Origin: a virus
DNA: 47,362 bases
Direction: 5' to 3' (one strand)
Virus record (IMG/VR): IMGVR_UViG_3300009285_002261
Coordinates: 1 to 47,362 of that record
The notes below the pieces were generated by a model. The model was not told where the DNA came from and ran no database searches. It saw only the letters and a list, made by a program, of their open reading frames with translations. The translations under genes were made by a program, and so were the position numbers. Below are positions 38,924-46,222 of this stretch, piece by piece (positions within the stretch are counted from its first letter, which is position 1; every line of letters begins with the position of its first letter).

Positions 38924-39409
38924 TTAGTCGACCTCGTCCCCGGCCGGGCCGTCGAAGTCCTCGGCCTTCACGTCGCCAGGCATCAGTGCGAGCTCGCCCT
39001 GCTCAGGCTTGACCTCGACCGCGATGCCGTCGCCGAAACTATCGACGAGCGCGAGCGTCAGCCGCTTGTCGTCGAGTACGAACGGCAGCTTGATCCACAC
39101 CCGCACATGTCCCGCCCCAGCCGGCTCAACCTTGTCGAAAACGGGGACAGACTGCACCGGCTTTGCGTTGGCGAAGGTTACCCGGTGCGCCTCGAACACT
39201 GCGCTTGGCTTCCACTGCGAGCAGGTGACTATCCGATTTTCCTTGGCAGCAAAGGCGATCCGCACGAAGTCGGCACCGAAGATGTCTCCCGATTCATCGG
39301 CATCGAGCAACGCAACCAGTGTAACCGTGACTATCTTCTCGTTCGTCTCGTCGTCGCGCTTGAACGCGAGTTTGGCGATATCTGCGGTGCATGACCAGTC
39401 AATACGCAT
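38924..39409 (-). CDS. Hypothetical beta protein, acidic C-terminus
   Basis: 161 aa, start with GGAGGATAG upstream. Strands such as IVTVTLVALLDADESGDIFG, HVRVWIKLPFVLDDKRLTLA and GIAVEVKPEQGELALMPGD suggest a beta sandwich or OB-like fold; the end is acidic (AEDFDGPAGDEVD). A beta domain with an acidic tail next to RusA could be a single-strand binding protein analogue, but no family match is recognised. Confidence 0.5.
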   Translation of the reverse strand: MRIDWSCTADIAKLAFKRDDETNEKIVTVTLVALLDADESGDIFGADFVRIAFAAKENRIVTCSQWKPSAVFEAHRVTFANAKPVQSVPVFDKVEPAGAGHVRVWIKLPFVLDDKRLTLALVDSFGDGIAVEVKPEQGELALMPGDVKAEDFDGPAGDEVD

Positions 39410-39442
39410 GGATACTATCCTCCGTGGTTGGTGTGTTGACGC

Positions 39443-39691
39443 TCATCGCGGCGCCCTCCGGTTCGGACGCGGCCCGCCCGCCTGGCTGGCGATGACTCCG
39501 AGATCGTGCAGCGCCGCCGAGTAAGCAGCGGAGGGGACGTTCTCCACGCGCACCGCCGCAATCGTTGCCTCGATGTCCAGGATCAGCGCCGATAGGTCAT
39601 TGGCAATGGCGTGCTCGCCGCGACACTTGGCGTGCACCGCAATGCGGAGAAGCCGCTCCCGCACCGCTGGCAAGTTGACTTCCGAGATCAT
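39443..39691 (-). CDS. Small helical hypothetical protein
   Basis: 82 aa from the ATG at 39691 (AAGGG upstream). It begins MISEVNLPAVRERLLRIAVH and contains HAIANDLSALILDIEATIAA; the C-terminus is basic (GGPRPNRRAPR). All-helical. No family recognised. Confidence 0.5.
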   Translation of the reverse strand: MISEVNLPAVRERLLRIAVHAKCRGEHAIANDLSALILDIEATIAAVRVENVPSAAYSAALHDLGVIASQAGGPRPNRRAPR

Positions 39692-39737
39692 CGCGTACCC
39701 TTGGCACCGACGCTCTCGAGCGCGAGCTGCGTCGGCA

Positions 39738-40673
39738 TCACGCCACATCCTCGCTGTCATCGAAGTCATCAGCGACAACTGCAGGCTGAGTCTCGGCCAG
39801 ACTGAACAGCGCGGCCTGCCGTGGGCGCTCGGCCTCGACAAGGTTGCGCGCGGCTTGCTCGTAGTAGCTGCGCTTGAGCTCGACGCCGATGAACCGTCGA
39901 CCCTCCTGCAGCGCCACATAGCCCTCGCTACCAATGCCGGCGAACGGCGAAAACACCACATCACCAGGGTTGCTCCAGAGCTTGAGCGCTCGCCTGGTGA
40001 TTTCAAGCTGCAGCGGGCAGACATGCCGCTCGTCAGCATCTTCGCGCGCACTGCGAAATTGCAGGGTGTCGCTCGGGTTGATATCCATCCACACCGGGGA
40101 GGCGTAGCGCTGCCAGAGCTGCACCGGGAAATCATCGTCCGTGTGCCTCACTGGTTCATCGTTGTCGCCGGGCTTGCGCATGGTGATGAGATAGTCAGGG
40201 ATGCCCTGGCGAGACATGCAGGAGTCTTTCTTGATTTGCTTGTGCAGGAGCCCCAGTGCCTTGGTCCGCTGCATCGCGGTTACCGGATCCTTCCAAATCA
40301 CAACCTCCGAATGATGCACCCATCCGGCGCGCGCGAATGCCCGGATGAGCTCACCGCGAAAGTCCGTAAGCCCGATGACGCCGTCCCGCACCTTCGACGT
40401 TGGCAGCAGCATGCAGTGAAACGACAGCAGCCGCCCCGGCTTGGTGATGCGGTAAAGCTCGGGGATCAGAAACGCCAAGTGGTTGGAGAACTGCTCGCGG
40501 TCGACGCTGTTGCCCATGTCGCGCGGCGATGCCGAGTAGGTGTAGAGAGACGCGAAGGGCGGGGAGAATATCGAATAGTGCACCGATGCATCGGGCAACC
40601 CCTTGATTGCCTCGCACGTGTCTGCCTGATAGATGGCGAACCGCTCGCCGTGCGACTGGTCCAAGACTTTCAT
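39738..40673 (-). CDS. Beta-class DNA methyltransferase
   Basis: 311 aa from the ATG at 40673 (ATGA overlap with the helicase). Catalytic motif IV SPPF (37-40) comes before the SAM-binding motif FAGIGSE (244-250), the beta-class order. SPP(Y/F) is usual for N4-cytosine methyltransferases, though N6-adenine activity cannot be excluded. No restriction enzyme gene is visible, so it is an orphan enzyme that may protect phage DNA or regulate its promoters. The end is acidic (DDFDDSEDVA). Confidence 0.85.
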   Translation of the reverse strand: MKVLDQSHGERFAIYQADTCEAIKGLPDASVHYSIFSPPFASLYTYSASPRDMGNSVDREQFSNHLAFLIPELYRITKPGRLLSFHCMLLPTSKVRDGVIGLTDFRGELIRAFARAGWVHHSEVVIWKDPVTAMQRTKALGLLHKQIKKDSCMSRQGIPDYLITMRKPGDNDEPVRHTDDDFPVQLWQRYASPVWMDINPSDTLQFRSAREDADERHVCPLQLEITRRALKLWSNPGDVVFSPFAGIGSEGYVALQEGRRFIGVELKRSYYEQAARNLVEAERPRQAALFSLAETQPAVVADDFDDSEDVA

Positions 40674-42055
40674 GCGGCCTCCATGGTAAGCCACGACGGG
40701 ACGGTCATCGGCGCCGTGGGTTGGTAATCGTTCCACTCACGATGTGCGGCTCCGACTGAGGTCCGGACAGCATCGAGCACATATGCCACAGTCTCATCAG
40801 CCATGCGGGCCGCGTCGGCTTCCTTGCGTCGATAGTTGGCCACGATGCCCGAGTCGGTTTCGGCGCGAATGATGAACACATCCACGGGCCGCTTCTGCCC
40901 AAAGCGCCAGCATCGTCTGATGGCTTGATAGGTCTGCTCGTAGGAATGCGACGCGCCAGCGAATACTTGGCGCGCGCAGTGCTGCCAATTCATCCCGAAC
41001 CCTGCGACGCTGGGCTTGGTCACGAGGACACGGTACCGGCCATCGGCGAAGCCGAGCATTCGGTCGGCCTTGTCGTCGCGCGAATCCGAGCCAGCCACCT
41101 GCACCGCGCCAGGGATAGCTGCCTCGATGGCGTTGCCCTCGTCGTTGAGTTCGCACCACACCAGCACGGGGTCATTCCCGGTTGCGAGTTCTGCCGCCGC
41201 CTGTACTCGCTGCTCAAGCGTCGCCCGACGTACGGCCCTCTGTTCGGCGAGGCTCATGGCCTCGGTGGCGAAGAGTGCTCCGCTCTTCCACGCGCTGGTG
41301 TGGTCGACGCGGATCACGTGTTCATGCATGCGCAACGGCGGCAGCACAAACCCGTCATCGGAGTATCCGAGGTCGCTTGGATGACGAACGACGGCACCCC
41401 AGGAACACACCCATCGCCAGAATGCGGCGACGGCGTGGCCCTTGAGTCGCCAGTCCTGTGTCGAGCCCCCGTCGTGAACGAAGTACTCGGACAGCATCTC
41501 GGTGCGCGACTTGATGCCAAGAAACTCGGAATGGTTTCCGAGCTCGGTATGGTCGTTGGGTGCAGGTGTCGCCGTGCAGGCCAAGCGGAATGGCGTTGTC
41601 TGGAATGCCTCGACGAGTGCCGAGCGCGTGGCGCCGTCGTAGCTCTTGAGTATCGAGCTCTCATCGAGCACGACGCCGGCGAAGCGCGAGGGGTCAAAGC
41701 GATCAAGGATGTCGTAGTTGGTGACGACAATCGGCACCGCCCCGTCATCGTTGCGGCAGTAGGCTGCCTCGATACCGAAGCGATGGGCCTCGCGCACTGT
41801 CTGTTGCGCAACGGCAAGCGGGGTCAGAATCAGCACCCGGCCGCGCCTTGCCACGTGTCGCGCCCAATCGAGCTGCATCGCCGTCTTCCCGGTGCCGGTG
41901 TCGGCAAAGATGGCGGCACTCCCGCGACGCAACGCCCAGCCCACCAGGTCGCGCTGGAACGGGAACAGGAAGTCAGCGGGTGAGATGTCCCGCGCATCGA
42001 GTCCCTGTGTCCGCGTCGGCTCGGTCTTCTCTTGTAGCCACTGCTCGTAACTCAT
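40670..42055 (-). CDS. SNF2-type DNA helicase
   Basis: 461 aa. Superfamily 2 motifs: Walker A DTGTGKT (52-58), DESS (131-134), TATP (161-164), and motif VI-like QAIRRCWRFGQKRPV. Short for SNF2 proteins, with few insertions, as in other phage versions. It probably remodels DNA during replication. Start ATG shares a base with the sigma factor stop (TGATG). Confidence 0.9.
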   Translation of the reverse strand: MSYEQWLQEKTEPTRTQGLDARDISPADFLFPFQRDLVGWALRRGSAAIFADTGTGKTAMQLDWARHVARRGRVLILTPLAVAQQTVREAHRFGIEAAYCRNDDGAVPIVVTNYDILDRFDPSRFAGVVLDESSILKSYDGATRSALVEAFQTTPFRLACTATPAPNDHTELGNHSEFLGIKSRTEMLSEYFVHDGGSTQDWRLKGHAVAAFWRWVCSWGAVVRHPSDLGYSDDGFVLPPLRMHEHVIRVDHTSAWKSGALFATEAMSLAEQRAVRRATLEQRVQAAAELATGNDPVLVWCELNDEGNAIEAAIPGAVQVAGSDSRDDKADRMLGFADGRYRVLVTKPSVAGFGMNWQHCARQVFAGASHSYEQTYQAIRRCWRFGQKRPVDVFIIRAETDSGIVANYRRKEADAARMADETVAYVLDAVRTSVGAAHREWNDYQPTAPMTVPSWLTMEAA

Positions 42056-42843
42056 CAAGCAACCCCCTTCGTGCTCGGGTCAGGATCCGCAAGCGCCGCA
42101 CGTACTCGCACCAGCACATCCGCCTCGATCTGGCGCATGCGCTCACGAGACAAATTCACCGAGTCGCCGAGCTCCTGGAGCGACACATCATCCCGGAAGA
42201 AACGATCCGCGAACCGCCTGGCGTGCTTCGCCGGGTCAGCATCGAGAGACGACAGTACGGTCCGGCCAAGCTCGAGCGTGCGCGCCTCGTCCTCGGGAGA
42301 CGGCCCATCCTCGCGCAAGGCATCCTCGGCGAAGAGCGTCTCCCCGATCTCGTGATAGGCCACGAGCGCAGCCACGCTCTCGCGACTCGCTCCAACCTCG
42401 GCCGCTGCCTGACCGATGGGGTCCTCGGCGCCGAGATGTCGCAGGTCGTTGACGCGAGTATTGAGCGTCCAGAATCGAGCGCGTGTAATCGATGTACCGC
42501 CGAATGGCATCGGGCCATTACTCCGCGCGATGAGACGGCGCATCCCCTGTTCGATCCAGAGCACGGCGCAGGTGCGGAACCGGACCCCGCGCGAGAGGTC
42601 GAAGCGGTCAATCGCCTTCGACATCCAGAGCGCGCCCTCCTGCACGAGGTCCTCGATAGGCACATGGGCCTGGCGCCAGCGCTGCGCGCGCTTCACGACG
42701 AACATGAGGTTAGACTCGATGAGCCGGTTTCGTGCCCGCACATCCCCGGACTGAGCGCGCCGGATGCACTCGTACTCATGCTCGCGAGATAGATGCGGCA
42801 CACCCCTGGCGCGCTTCGTGAGGTAGGCAACTCCAGCGCTCAT
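42055..42843 (-). CDS. Phage-encoded sigma-70 family factor
   Basis: 262 aa from the ATG at 42843 (ATGA overlap). Region 1.2/2: LSREHEYECIRRAQSGDVRA, RLIESNLMFVVKRAQRW, VPIEDLVQEGALWMSKAIDR (61-80) and VRFRTCAVLWIEQGMRR (87-103). Region 4: VSLQELGDSVNLSRERMRQI then EADVLVRV near the C-terminus. No region 1.1, so it resembles RpoH-like group 3/2 factors. It would direct host RNA polymerase to phage promoters, most likely for late genes. Confidence 0.85.
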   Translation of the reverse strand: MSAGVAYLTKRARGVPHLSREHEYECIRRAQSGDVRARNRLIESNLMFVVKRAQRWRQAHVPIEDLVQEGALWMSKAIDRFDLSRGVRFRTCAVLWIEQGMRRLIARSNGPMPFGGTSITRARFWTLNTRVNDLRHLGAEDPIGQAAAEVGASRESVAALVAYHEIGETLFAEDALREDGPSPEDEARTLELGRTVLSSLDADPAKHARRFADRFFRDDVSLQELGDSVNLSRERMRQIEADVLVRVRAALADPDPSTKGVA

Positions 42844-43118
42844 CGTGCCCGCCCCCGCGTTGGAGTAGGCGCCACGATCTTGGCAACGGTGGAGCTGCAC
42901 ATCTCCGCGCGCAGGATGGCCTGTTCGGCAAGTGACGTGAGCCGAGTCACGGTGCGCGCGTTGGTAAGCGATACTTCGTGACAGTGCGTGAGCTGGTCGG
43001 AGTAGTCCTCGAGTGGGATGGCGGACCAGCGCCCGAGCGCGAAGCCGCCTGCGATGGCAAGCGCGAGCGTAGTAACTATGGCAAGGCCCCGCGACAGAGG
43101 GGCCGGCGGCGCAAGCAT
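42840..43118 (-). CDS. Small membrane-anchored protein
   Basis: 92 aa, start with GGGGAGATAGT directly before ATG. One membrane helix (GLAIVTTLALAIAGGFALG) near the N-terminus, then a helical periplasmic or cytoplasmic part containing two Cys (HCHEVS, EMCSST). Spanin-like in layout, but it is far from the lysis genes. It overlaps the sigma factor gene, and a membrane anti-sigma role is conceivable but unproven. Confidence 0.55.
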   Translation of the reverse strand: MLAPPAPLSRGLAIVTTLALAIAGGFALGRWSAIPLEDYSDQLTHCHEVSLTNARTVTRLTSLAEQAILRAEMCSSTVAKIVAPTPTRGRAR

Positions 43119-43148
43119 ACTATCTCCCCGAGCTAAAACCGATCCTGT

Positions 43149-44027
43149 TCACGGCTGGCCCTCGAGGTCCTCTTCGATGCCGAGCAGCAGTTGGCCTCCG
43201 CATGGTGGGTTCACGCGATCGAACAACCGCGCGAACGATGGCCAGTCCTTGGCCACCGTCATCAGTGCGATGGCCTGCTGCACGAGCCGGTCAAGCAACA
43301 TGACGCCGTTGTCTCCCGTCAGGTGCTGGTGATGCCGGTGCTGGCGCGTGCCGTTGTGGTCGGCGGGGTTGCGCCGGCGCAGCTCGTCGAGCACGCCGGA
43401 CGGCATGCGATCGTACACGATGGCGTTGACCAGCTTCCCCGCGAACCGCGGCCCGTGGTGACCGGGCCGCCACTTCCACCCGCGCAGCCGAAACATCTGT
43501 CGGAAGAACTCGTCCGGGAAGCGTGCGGTCCACGGCATCAGAGACTCCGAGACGTACAACCGCAGGATGGTCTGCAGCTCCTCTCGGTCGCGCACCTCCT
43601 GATAGCCCGTGGCCTCATCGACCAGCGCCACGATGCCGATGCGGGCGTAGGCAGCCTGAAGCAGCGCGCAGCGCCGGGCCACCGCCTCGTGGGCCGGGGA
43701 CAAGCCACCGTCGAAGTGGGCGCCGATGACGAGCTGACAGAAGTCAGCTACGGCGACGGCGTTGAAACCGTGGGCGAGGCTGCCGGACGGCACCTTGAAG
43801 GCGATCGGCTGCCGGAACGACTGCGCGCAAAGGTTGCCCCCGTCGGTGTTTTTCCCAACGGCATCTGCGACACGCAGCAGCCCGTGGTCTTTGGACCCGA
43901 TATCGACCGCGCCCTCGAGTCCGCGACGCGACAGCAGCCGCGTGTGCTTCGCGTCGTCGAGCACGTAGCAGGGCACGGCGATGCCGTTGCCGAGGTCGAT
44001 CTTCCCGGTGTGTGTTGCCTTGAGCAT
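43149..44027 (-). CDS. P63C-domain protein
   Basis: 292 aa, start with GGGGAGATAGT. The C-terminal P63C domain is recognised by ARIGIVALVDEATGYQEVRD, LRLYVSESLMPWTARFPDEF, FRQMFRLRGW, then GKLVNAIVYDRMPSGVLDEL and RRRNPA with HRHHQHLTGD. The N-terminal part may bind DNA or protein. P63C proteins are frequent in temperate phages and are thought to be regulatory, though no mechanism is known. Position right after the CII-like gene supports a regulatory role. Confidence 0.85.
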   Translation of the reverse strand: MLKATHTGKIDLGNGIAVPCYVLDDAKHTRLLSRRGLEGAVDIGSKDHGLLRVADAVGKNTDGGNLCAQSFRQPIAFKVPSGSLAHGFNAVAVADFCQLVIGAHFDGGLSPAHEAVARRCALLQAAYARIGIVALVDEATGYQEVRDREELQTILRLYVSESLMPWTARFPDEFFRQMFRLRGWKWRPGHHGPRFAGKLVNAIVYDRMPSGVLDELRRRNPADHNGTRQHRHHQHLTGDNGVMLLDRLVQQAIALMTVAKDWPSFARLFDRVNPPCGGQLLLGIEEDLEGQP

Positions 44028-44037
44028 ACTATCTCCC

Positions 44038-44481
44038 CTAAGACTGTCCTCGTTTTGCAGCGGCGCGCAGGGTCTCTGCCTCGCGCTCGAGCTCGTCCAC
44101 GGTCCGGGCGATCGCGGCGCCCTCCTTCTCTGTGACCACGCCGTCCGCTGTCGCTGTCAAAACCACTGACTCGACTTGCCCGGCCCGAACGCCCACCCGC
44201 ATTGCGGCTCGGCTCACGGTCCCGGGCACGTCGGCGGCCGGAAGCGCGTGCAGCGAGAGCCCTAGGTCGGCAGCACCGATGCACTCAGCGAGCCGCTGAA
44301 TGTCAGGCAACGCGGTGTAGATGCGCGTCAGCACCCAGGCCGGGATCGGGATCTTGCCGGCCATGTAGTCGTACAGCATCGACCGGATGATGCCTGTCAG
44401 CCTCGAGACCCGGCGTAGGTTGTGGCCGTCGAGCCAGCGCTCGAGGGCCTCGGCCACGGGTGCGTTCTCGTCGTATTTCAC
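44038..44481 (-). CDS. CII-like phage regulator (CP76 type)
   Basis: 147 aa from the GTG at 44481, with GGGGGTG upstream. The N-terminal part has a helix-turn-helix (LRRVSRLTGIIRSMLYDYMA followed by GKIPIPAWVLTRIY). The C-terminus, TATADGVVTEKEGAAIARTV then DELEREAETLRA, matches the conserved ending of the CP76 CII family. Such proteins tune the lysis-lysogeny choice. A TCGGACA-N13-TGTCCGA inverted repeat spans its ribosome site. Confidence 0.75.
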   Translation of the reverse strand: MKYDENAPVAEALERWLDGHNLRRVSRLTGIIRSMLYDYMAGKIPIPAWVLTRIYTALPDIQRLAECIGAADLGLSLHALPAADVPGTVSRAAMRVGVRAGQVESVVLTATADGVVTEKEGAAIARTVDELEREAETLRAAAKRGQS

Positions 44482-44508
44482 TCGGACACCCCCGTCGCTT
44501 CTGTCCGA
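44482..44508 (-). promoter_or_regulatory. Inverted repeat over the CII-like gene start
   Basis: TCGGACA (44482-44488) and TGTCCGA (44502-44508) form a perfect 7-bp inverted repeat with a 13-nt loop holding the GGGGG ribosome site, ending one base before the GTG start. It may be an RNA hairpin controlling translation or an operator. Confidence 0.45.
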
Positions 44509-44618
44509 CCGGCCATCACGGCCGGGTCCGGTTGGTGTACGCTTGTGGCATGGACGAGCTTGCTTGCATCTCATTCCCCCTTCCGGCCGGGTGGGCCGAA
44601 AGCAATCAGCCCCTCGAG

Positions 44619-44855
44619 CTAGGTCGGCTTGCGGCGGACGCGACGGGCTGGCGCTGGACCGCGGAAGAACTCCCCGACATTTTCGCCGAGGGCAGCGGCG
44701 AGCTTGGAGACGGTCTCCGTGTCGCAGTTCGTGCGGGCGTTGATTTCAAGCGCGGCAATGGTCGGGCGGGAGACGCCGGCAAGCTCAGCCAGCCGCTCCT
44801 GTGTCAGCCCGTGCGCATCGCGCAATCGTCTGAGGTTCGCTCCGAGAGAGGCCAT
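44619..44855 (-). CDS. XRE-family repressor
   Basis: 78 aa: MASLGANLRRLRDAHGLTQE then RLAELAGVSRPTIAALEINA is a standard HTH_3 domain (HTH about 16-42), with a basic tail (PARRVRRKPT). No C-terminal protease-like domain, so it is not cleaved like lambda CI. The start was chosen because the promoter -10 ends 7 bases before this ATG, giving a nearly leaderless mRNA, as for cI from PRM. The 20-bp palindrome lies in its own promoter. Confidence 0.85.
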   Translation of the reverse strand: MASLGANLRRLRDAHGLTQERLAELAGVSRPTIAALEINARTNCDTETVSKLAAALGENVGEFFRGPAPARRVRRKPT

Positions 44856-44862
44856 GGCCTCA

Positions 44863-44918
44863 GTTGTATCGCATGCGCTACAACTGGTCAAGCATTCATT
44901 GTGTCGCACTGTGCGCAC
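44863..44918. promoter_or_regulatory. Repressor promoter with operator palindrome
   Basis: Minus strand: TTGACC (44891-44886), 17-bp spacer, TACAAC (44868-44863), then 7 bp to the repressor ATG. The spacer and -10 hold TTGTATCGCATGCGCTACAA (44864-44883), symmetric except for one base per half. A weaker relative, TTGTGTCGCACTGTGCGCAC (44899-44918), lies upstream. No clear promoter toward the rightward regulator was seen. Confidence 0.7.
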
Positions 44919-44941
44919 GACCAGAAACGGGGCACGGATCC

Positions 44942-45382
44942 ATGATCGCCTTCATGGGGAGACCAGCAGAAAAGCCCGCCCGGCCTGGCGTTGTCGGCGC
45001 GAACGTGCGCCGACTGCGGACCGAGGTGCTCGGGATCTCGCAGGACGAATTCGCGCGCCGAGCCGGCCCGTCCCGCTCGACGGTCGCGTCGGTGGAGCTC
45101 GGAAAGTACGGCTCGCTCGAGGGGGAGACGACAGAGCGTCTCGCCAAGGGAGCGAGGGTCACACCAGCGCAGTTGATGACGCCTGTCGCCCGGCATGCGC
45201 CACTGTCGCCGCTGCTCGAGCAGTTTCGGACTTCGCCGTGGTACTCGGCGCTGTCTCCGACCAAAGAAGAGATGGCCTGGCTATCGGCGCAGCCCGAGAT
45301 TATGTGGAGCGGCGTACGTGCGACGCCCGAGACAGTGGCCGAGATCCCCAGATGGCGTCGCAACAACCGCGAGCTTTCGTGA
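44942..45382 (+). CDS. Second XRE-type regulator
   Basis: 146 aa, divergent from the repressor. HTH: GANVRRLRTEVLGISQDEFA then RRAGPSRSTVASVELGKYG. The C-terminal 60 residues (SPTKEEMAWLSAQPEIMWSG) are helical, without a known domain. A second ATG (44954) is possible. It may be an antagonist of the repressor or a regulator of the rightward block. Confidence 0.8.
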   Translation: MIAFMGRPAEKPARPGVVGANVRRLRTEVLGISQDEFARRAGPSRSTVASVELGKYGSLEGETTERLAKGARVTPAQLMTPVARHAPLSPLLEQFRTSPWYSALSPTKEEMAWLSAQPEIMWSGVRATPETVAEIPRWRRNNRELS

Positions 45383-45391
45383 TGGGCTCAC

Positions 45392-45401
45392 GGGGGGGGG
45401 G
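45392..45401 (+). repeat. G10 homopolymer before the secreted-protein gene
   Basis: Ten consecutive G lie 2 bases before the ATG at 45404, serving as or next to the ribosome site. An upstream ATG (45382) overlaps the regulator stop and is one base out of frame. Loss of one G would fuse it to the secreted protein. Confidence 0.8.
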
Positions 45402-45403
45402 CG

Positions 45404-45877
45404 ATGCGACACAGCCTGATGGTCATAGCCGTTGCCTGCTGCCTGTCGTGCGGCGGCGCGCGGGCAGTCACCGCCAGCGCGGGCGATCTGCGAGGCAATG
45501 GTGGCGTGTGCACTTCGTACTTCTTCGGACTGTTCCGCCCGATCATCGTTGCCTGTGCCCAGGTCGGGTCGCCGGGGACGCTCAATGATGACGGCAAGAC
45601 CCCGATGCTTGTCGTCAAAACAATCGCCGACTCGTTCGAGCACGCGAACTCGGGCAACTGGCAGCTCACCGTCACCGACGCAAGCGGCAAGCAACTTCTC
45701 CGGCAGATGCTCGAACGCCGAATCCCCGACGTAGGAGCCTGCACGCAATACAACTGCATCAAGCAGTCAGTCGACGTTGTGCAAGTCCCGACGTGGGACG
45801 CCGGCGTCTACAATCTGCGCTTCGTCCGTGCCTTCGACACGTCGCTGGTCGCCGAAATGCAGTTGACGATCCTCTAG
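45404..45877 (+). CDS. Secreted protein, possible lysogenic conversion factor
   Basis: 157 aa. N-terminal signal peptide (MRHSLMVIAVACCLSCGGAR, then AVTASA); the cysteines near LSC could also serve as an imperfect lipobox. The mature part has few hydrophobic helices, several Cys (VCTSYFFG, ACTQYNC) and beta-like stretches (NWQLTVTDASGKQ, VYNLRFVRAFDTSLVAEMQL). It lies between lysogeny genes and apart from the lytic operons, the usual place for a gene expressed by the prophage. No family recognised. Confidence 0.7.
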   Translation: MRHSLMVIAVACCLSCGGARAVTASAGDLRGNGGVCTSYFFGLFRPIIVACAQVGSPGTLNDDGKTPMLVVKTIADSFEHANSGNWQLTVTDASGKQLLRQMLERRIPDVGACTQYNCIKQSVDVVQVPTWDAGVYNLRFVRAFDTSLVAEMQLTIL

Positions 45878-45923
45878 CCAGCAGCCCGAAGTCAGGCCGC
45901 GCTCCTGTGCGGCTGTTCGGTCG

Positions 45924-45957
45924 GACCCCCGTGGTACACTTGTGCGCCTCGGGGGTC
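45924..45957 (+). promoter_or_regulatory. Inverted repeat before the small gene at 45961
   Basis: GACCCCCG (45924-45931) and CGGGGGTC (45950-45957) are a perfect 8-bp stem with an 18-nt loop. The right arm includes the likely ribosome site of the next gene, so it could block its translation. A TACACT (45935-45940) in the loop might be a -10 element. Confidence 0.45.
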
Positions 45958-45960
45958 ATC

Positions 45961-46128
45961 ATGCATATCGACACCGCAGGCAGGCGCTTTCTCGTGGGTG
46001 CGGTTGACGATCTCGGCGGCCCGTTGTTCGTGCTACTGGGCGACCTCGTGATCGTGTTCGGCTCTGGCAATGCGACCGAGGACATCGAGCACGTCCGCGT
46101 GGTCTTGTCTGCACACATGATCGTCTAG
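45961..46128 (+). CDS. Small hypothetical protein in the immunity region
   Basis: 55 aa beginning MHIDTAGRRFLVGAVDDLGG, then PLFVLLGDLVIVFGSGNATE and a final helix. Alternating strands suggest a small beta barrel or sheet. The start follows the inverted repeat by 3 bases. It is one of two genes between the regulators and the rightward promoter. Function unknown. Confidence 0.6.
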   Translation: MHIDTAGRRFLVGAVDDLGGPLFVLLGDLVIVFGSGNATEDIEHVRVVLSAHMIV

Positions 46129-46140
46129 CCCGCCCGATCA

Positions 46141-46195
46141 TTGTGTTGCCCGCGATACGATTTCTCTTGCGCCGTTGTATCGCACGCGCTACAAT
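46141..46195 (+). promoter_or_regulatory. Main rightward promoter with two operators
   Basis: TTGCGC (46167-46172), 17-bp spacer, TACAAT (46190-46195). The spacer and -10 contain TTGTATCGCACGCGCTACAA (46175-46194), 19 of 20 bases identical to the palindrome at the repressor gene. A weaker copy, TTGTGTTGCCCGCGATACGA, is at 46141-46160. Binding would block the -10, so this is the likely repressed early promoter of the rightward block. Confidence 0.75.
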
Positions 46196-46222
46196 CCCCC
46201 CTGACGCTCACAGGAGGAACCA

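Noticed and set aside
38924-39409. Single-stranded DNA-binding protein
   Set aside because: Beta content, acidic tail and RusA neighbourhood are suggestive, but no OB-fold signature or aromatic pattern is convincing, so it is left as hypothetical.
39573-40727. Plus-strand frame of 384 codons over the methyltransferase
   Set aside because: Opposes a gene with clear SPPF and FAGIGSE motifs; no recognised domain.
42840-43118. i-spanin
   Set aside because: One N-terminal membrane helix fits, but the gene lies in the regulatory and replication cluster, 30 kb from the lysis cassette, without an o-spanin partner.
44460-44945. Plus-strand gene starting MDELACISFPLPAGW near 44550, with a promoter-like GTACGCTTGTG upstream
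   Set aside because: It overlaps the clearly recognised XRE repressor on the other strand and has no family resemblance. The upstream motif resembles one near 45934 but is too weak to call a promoter.
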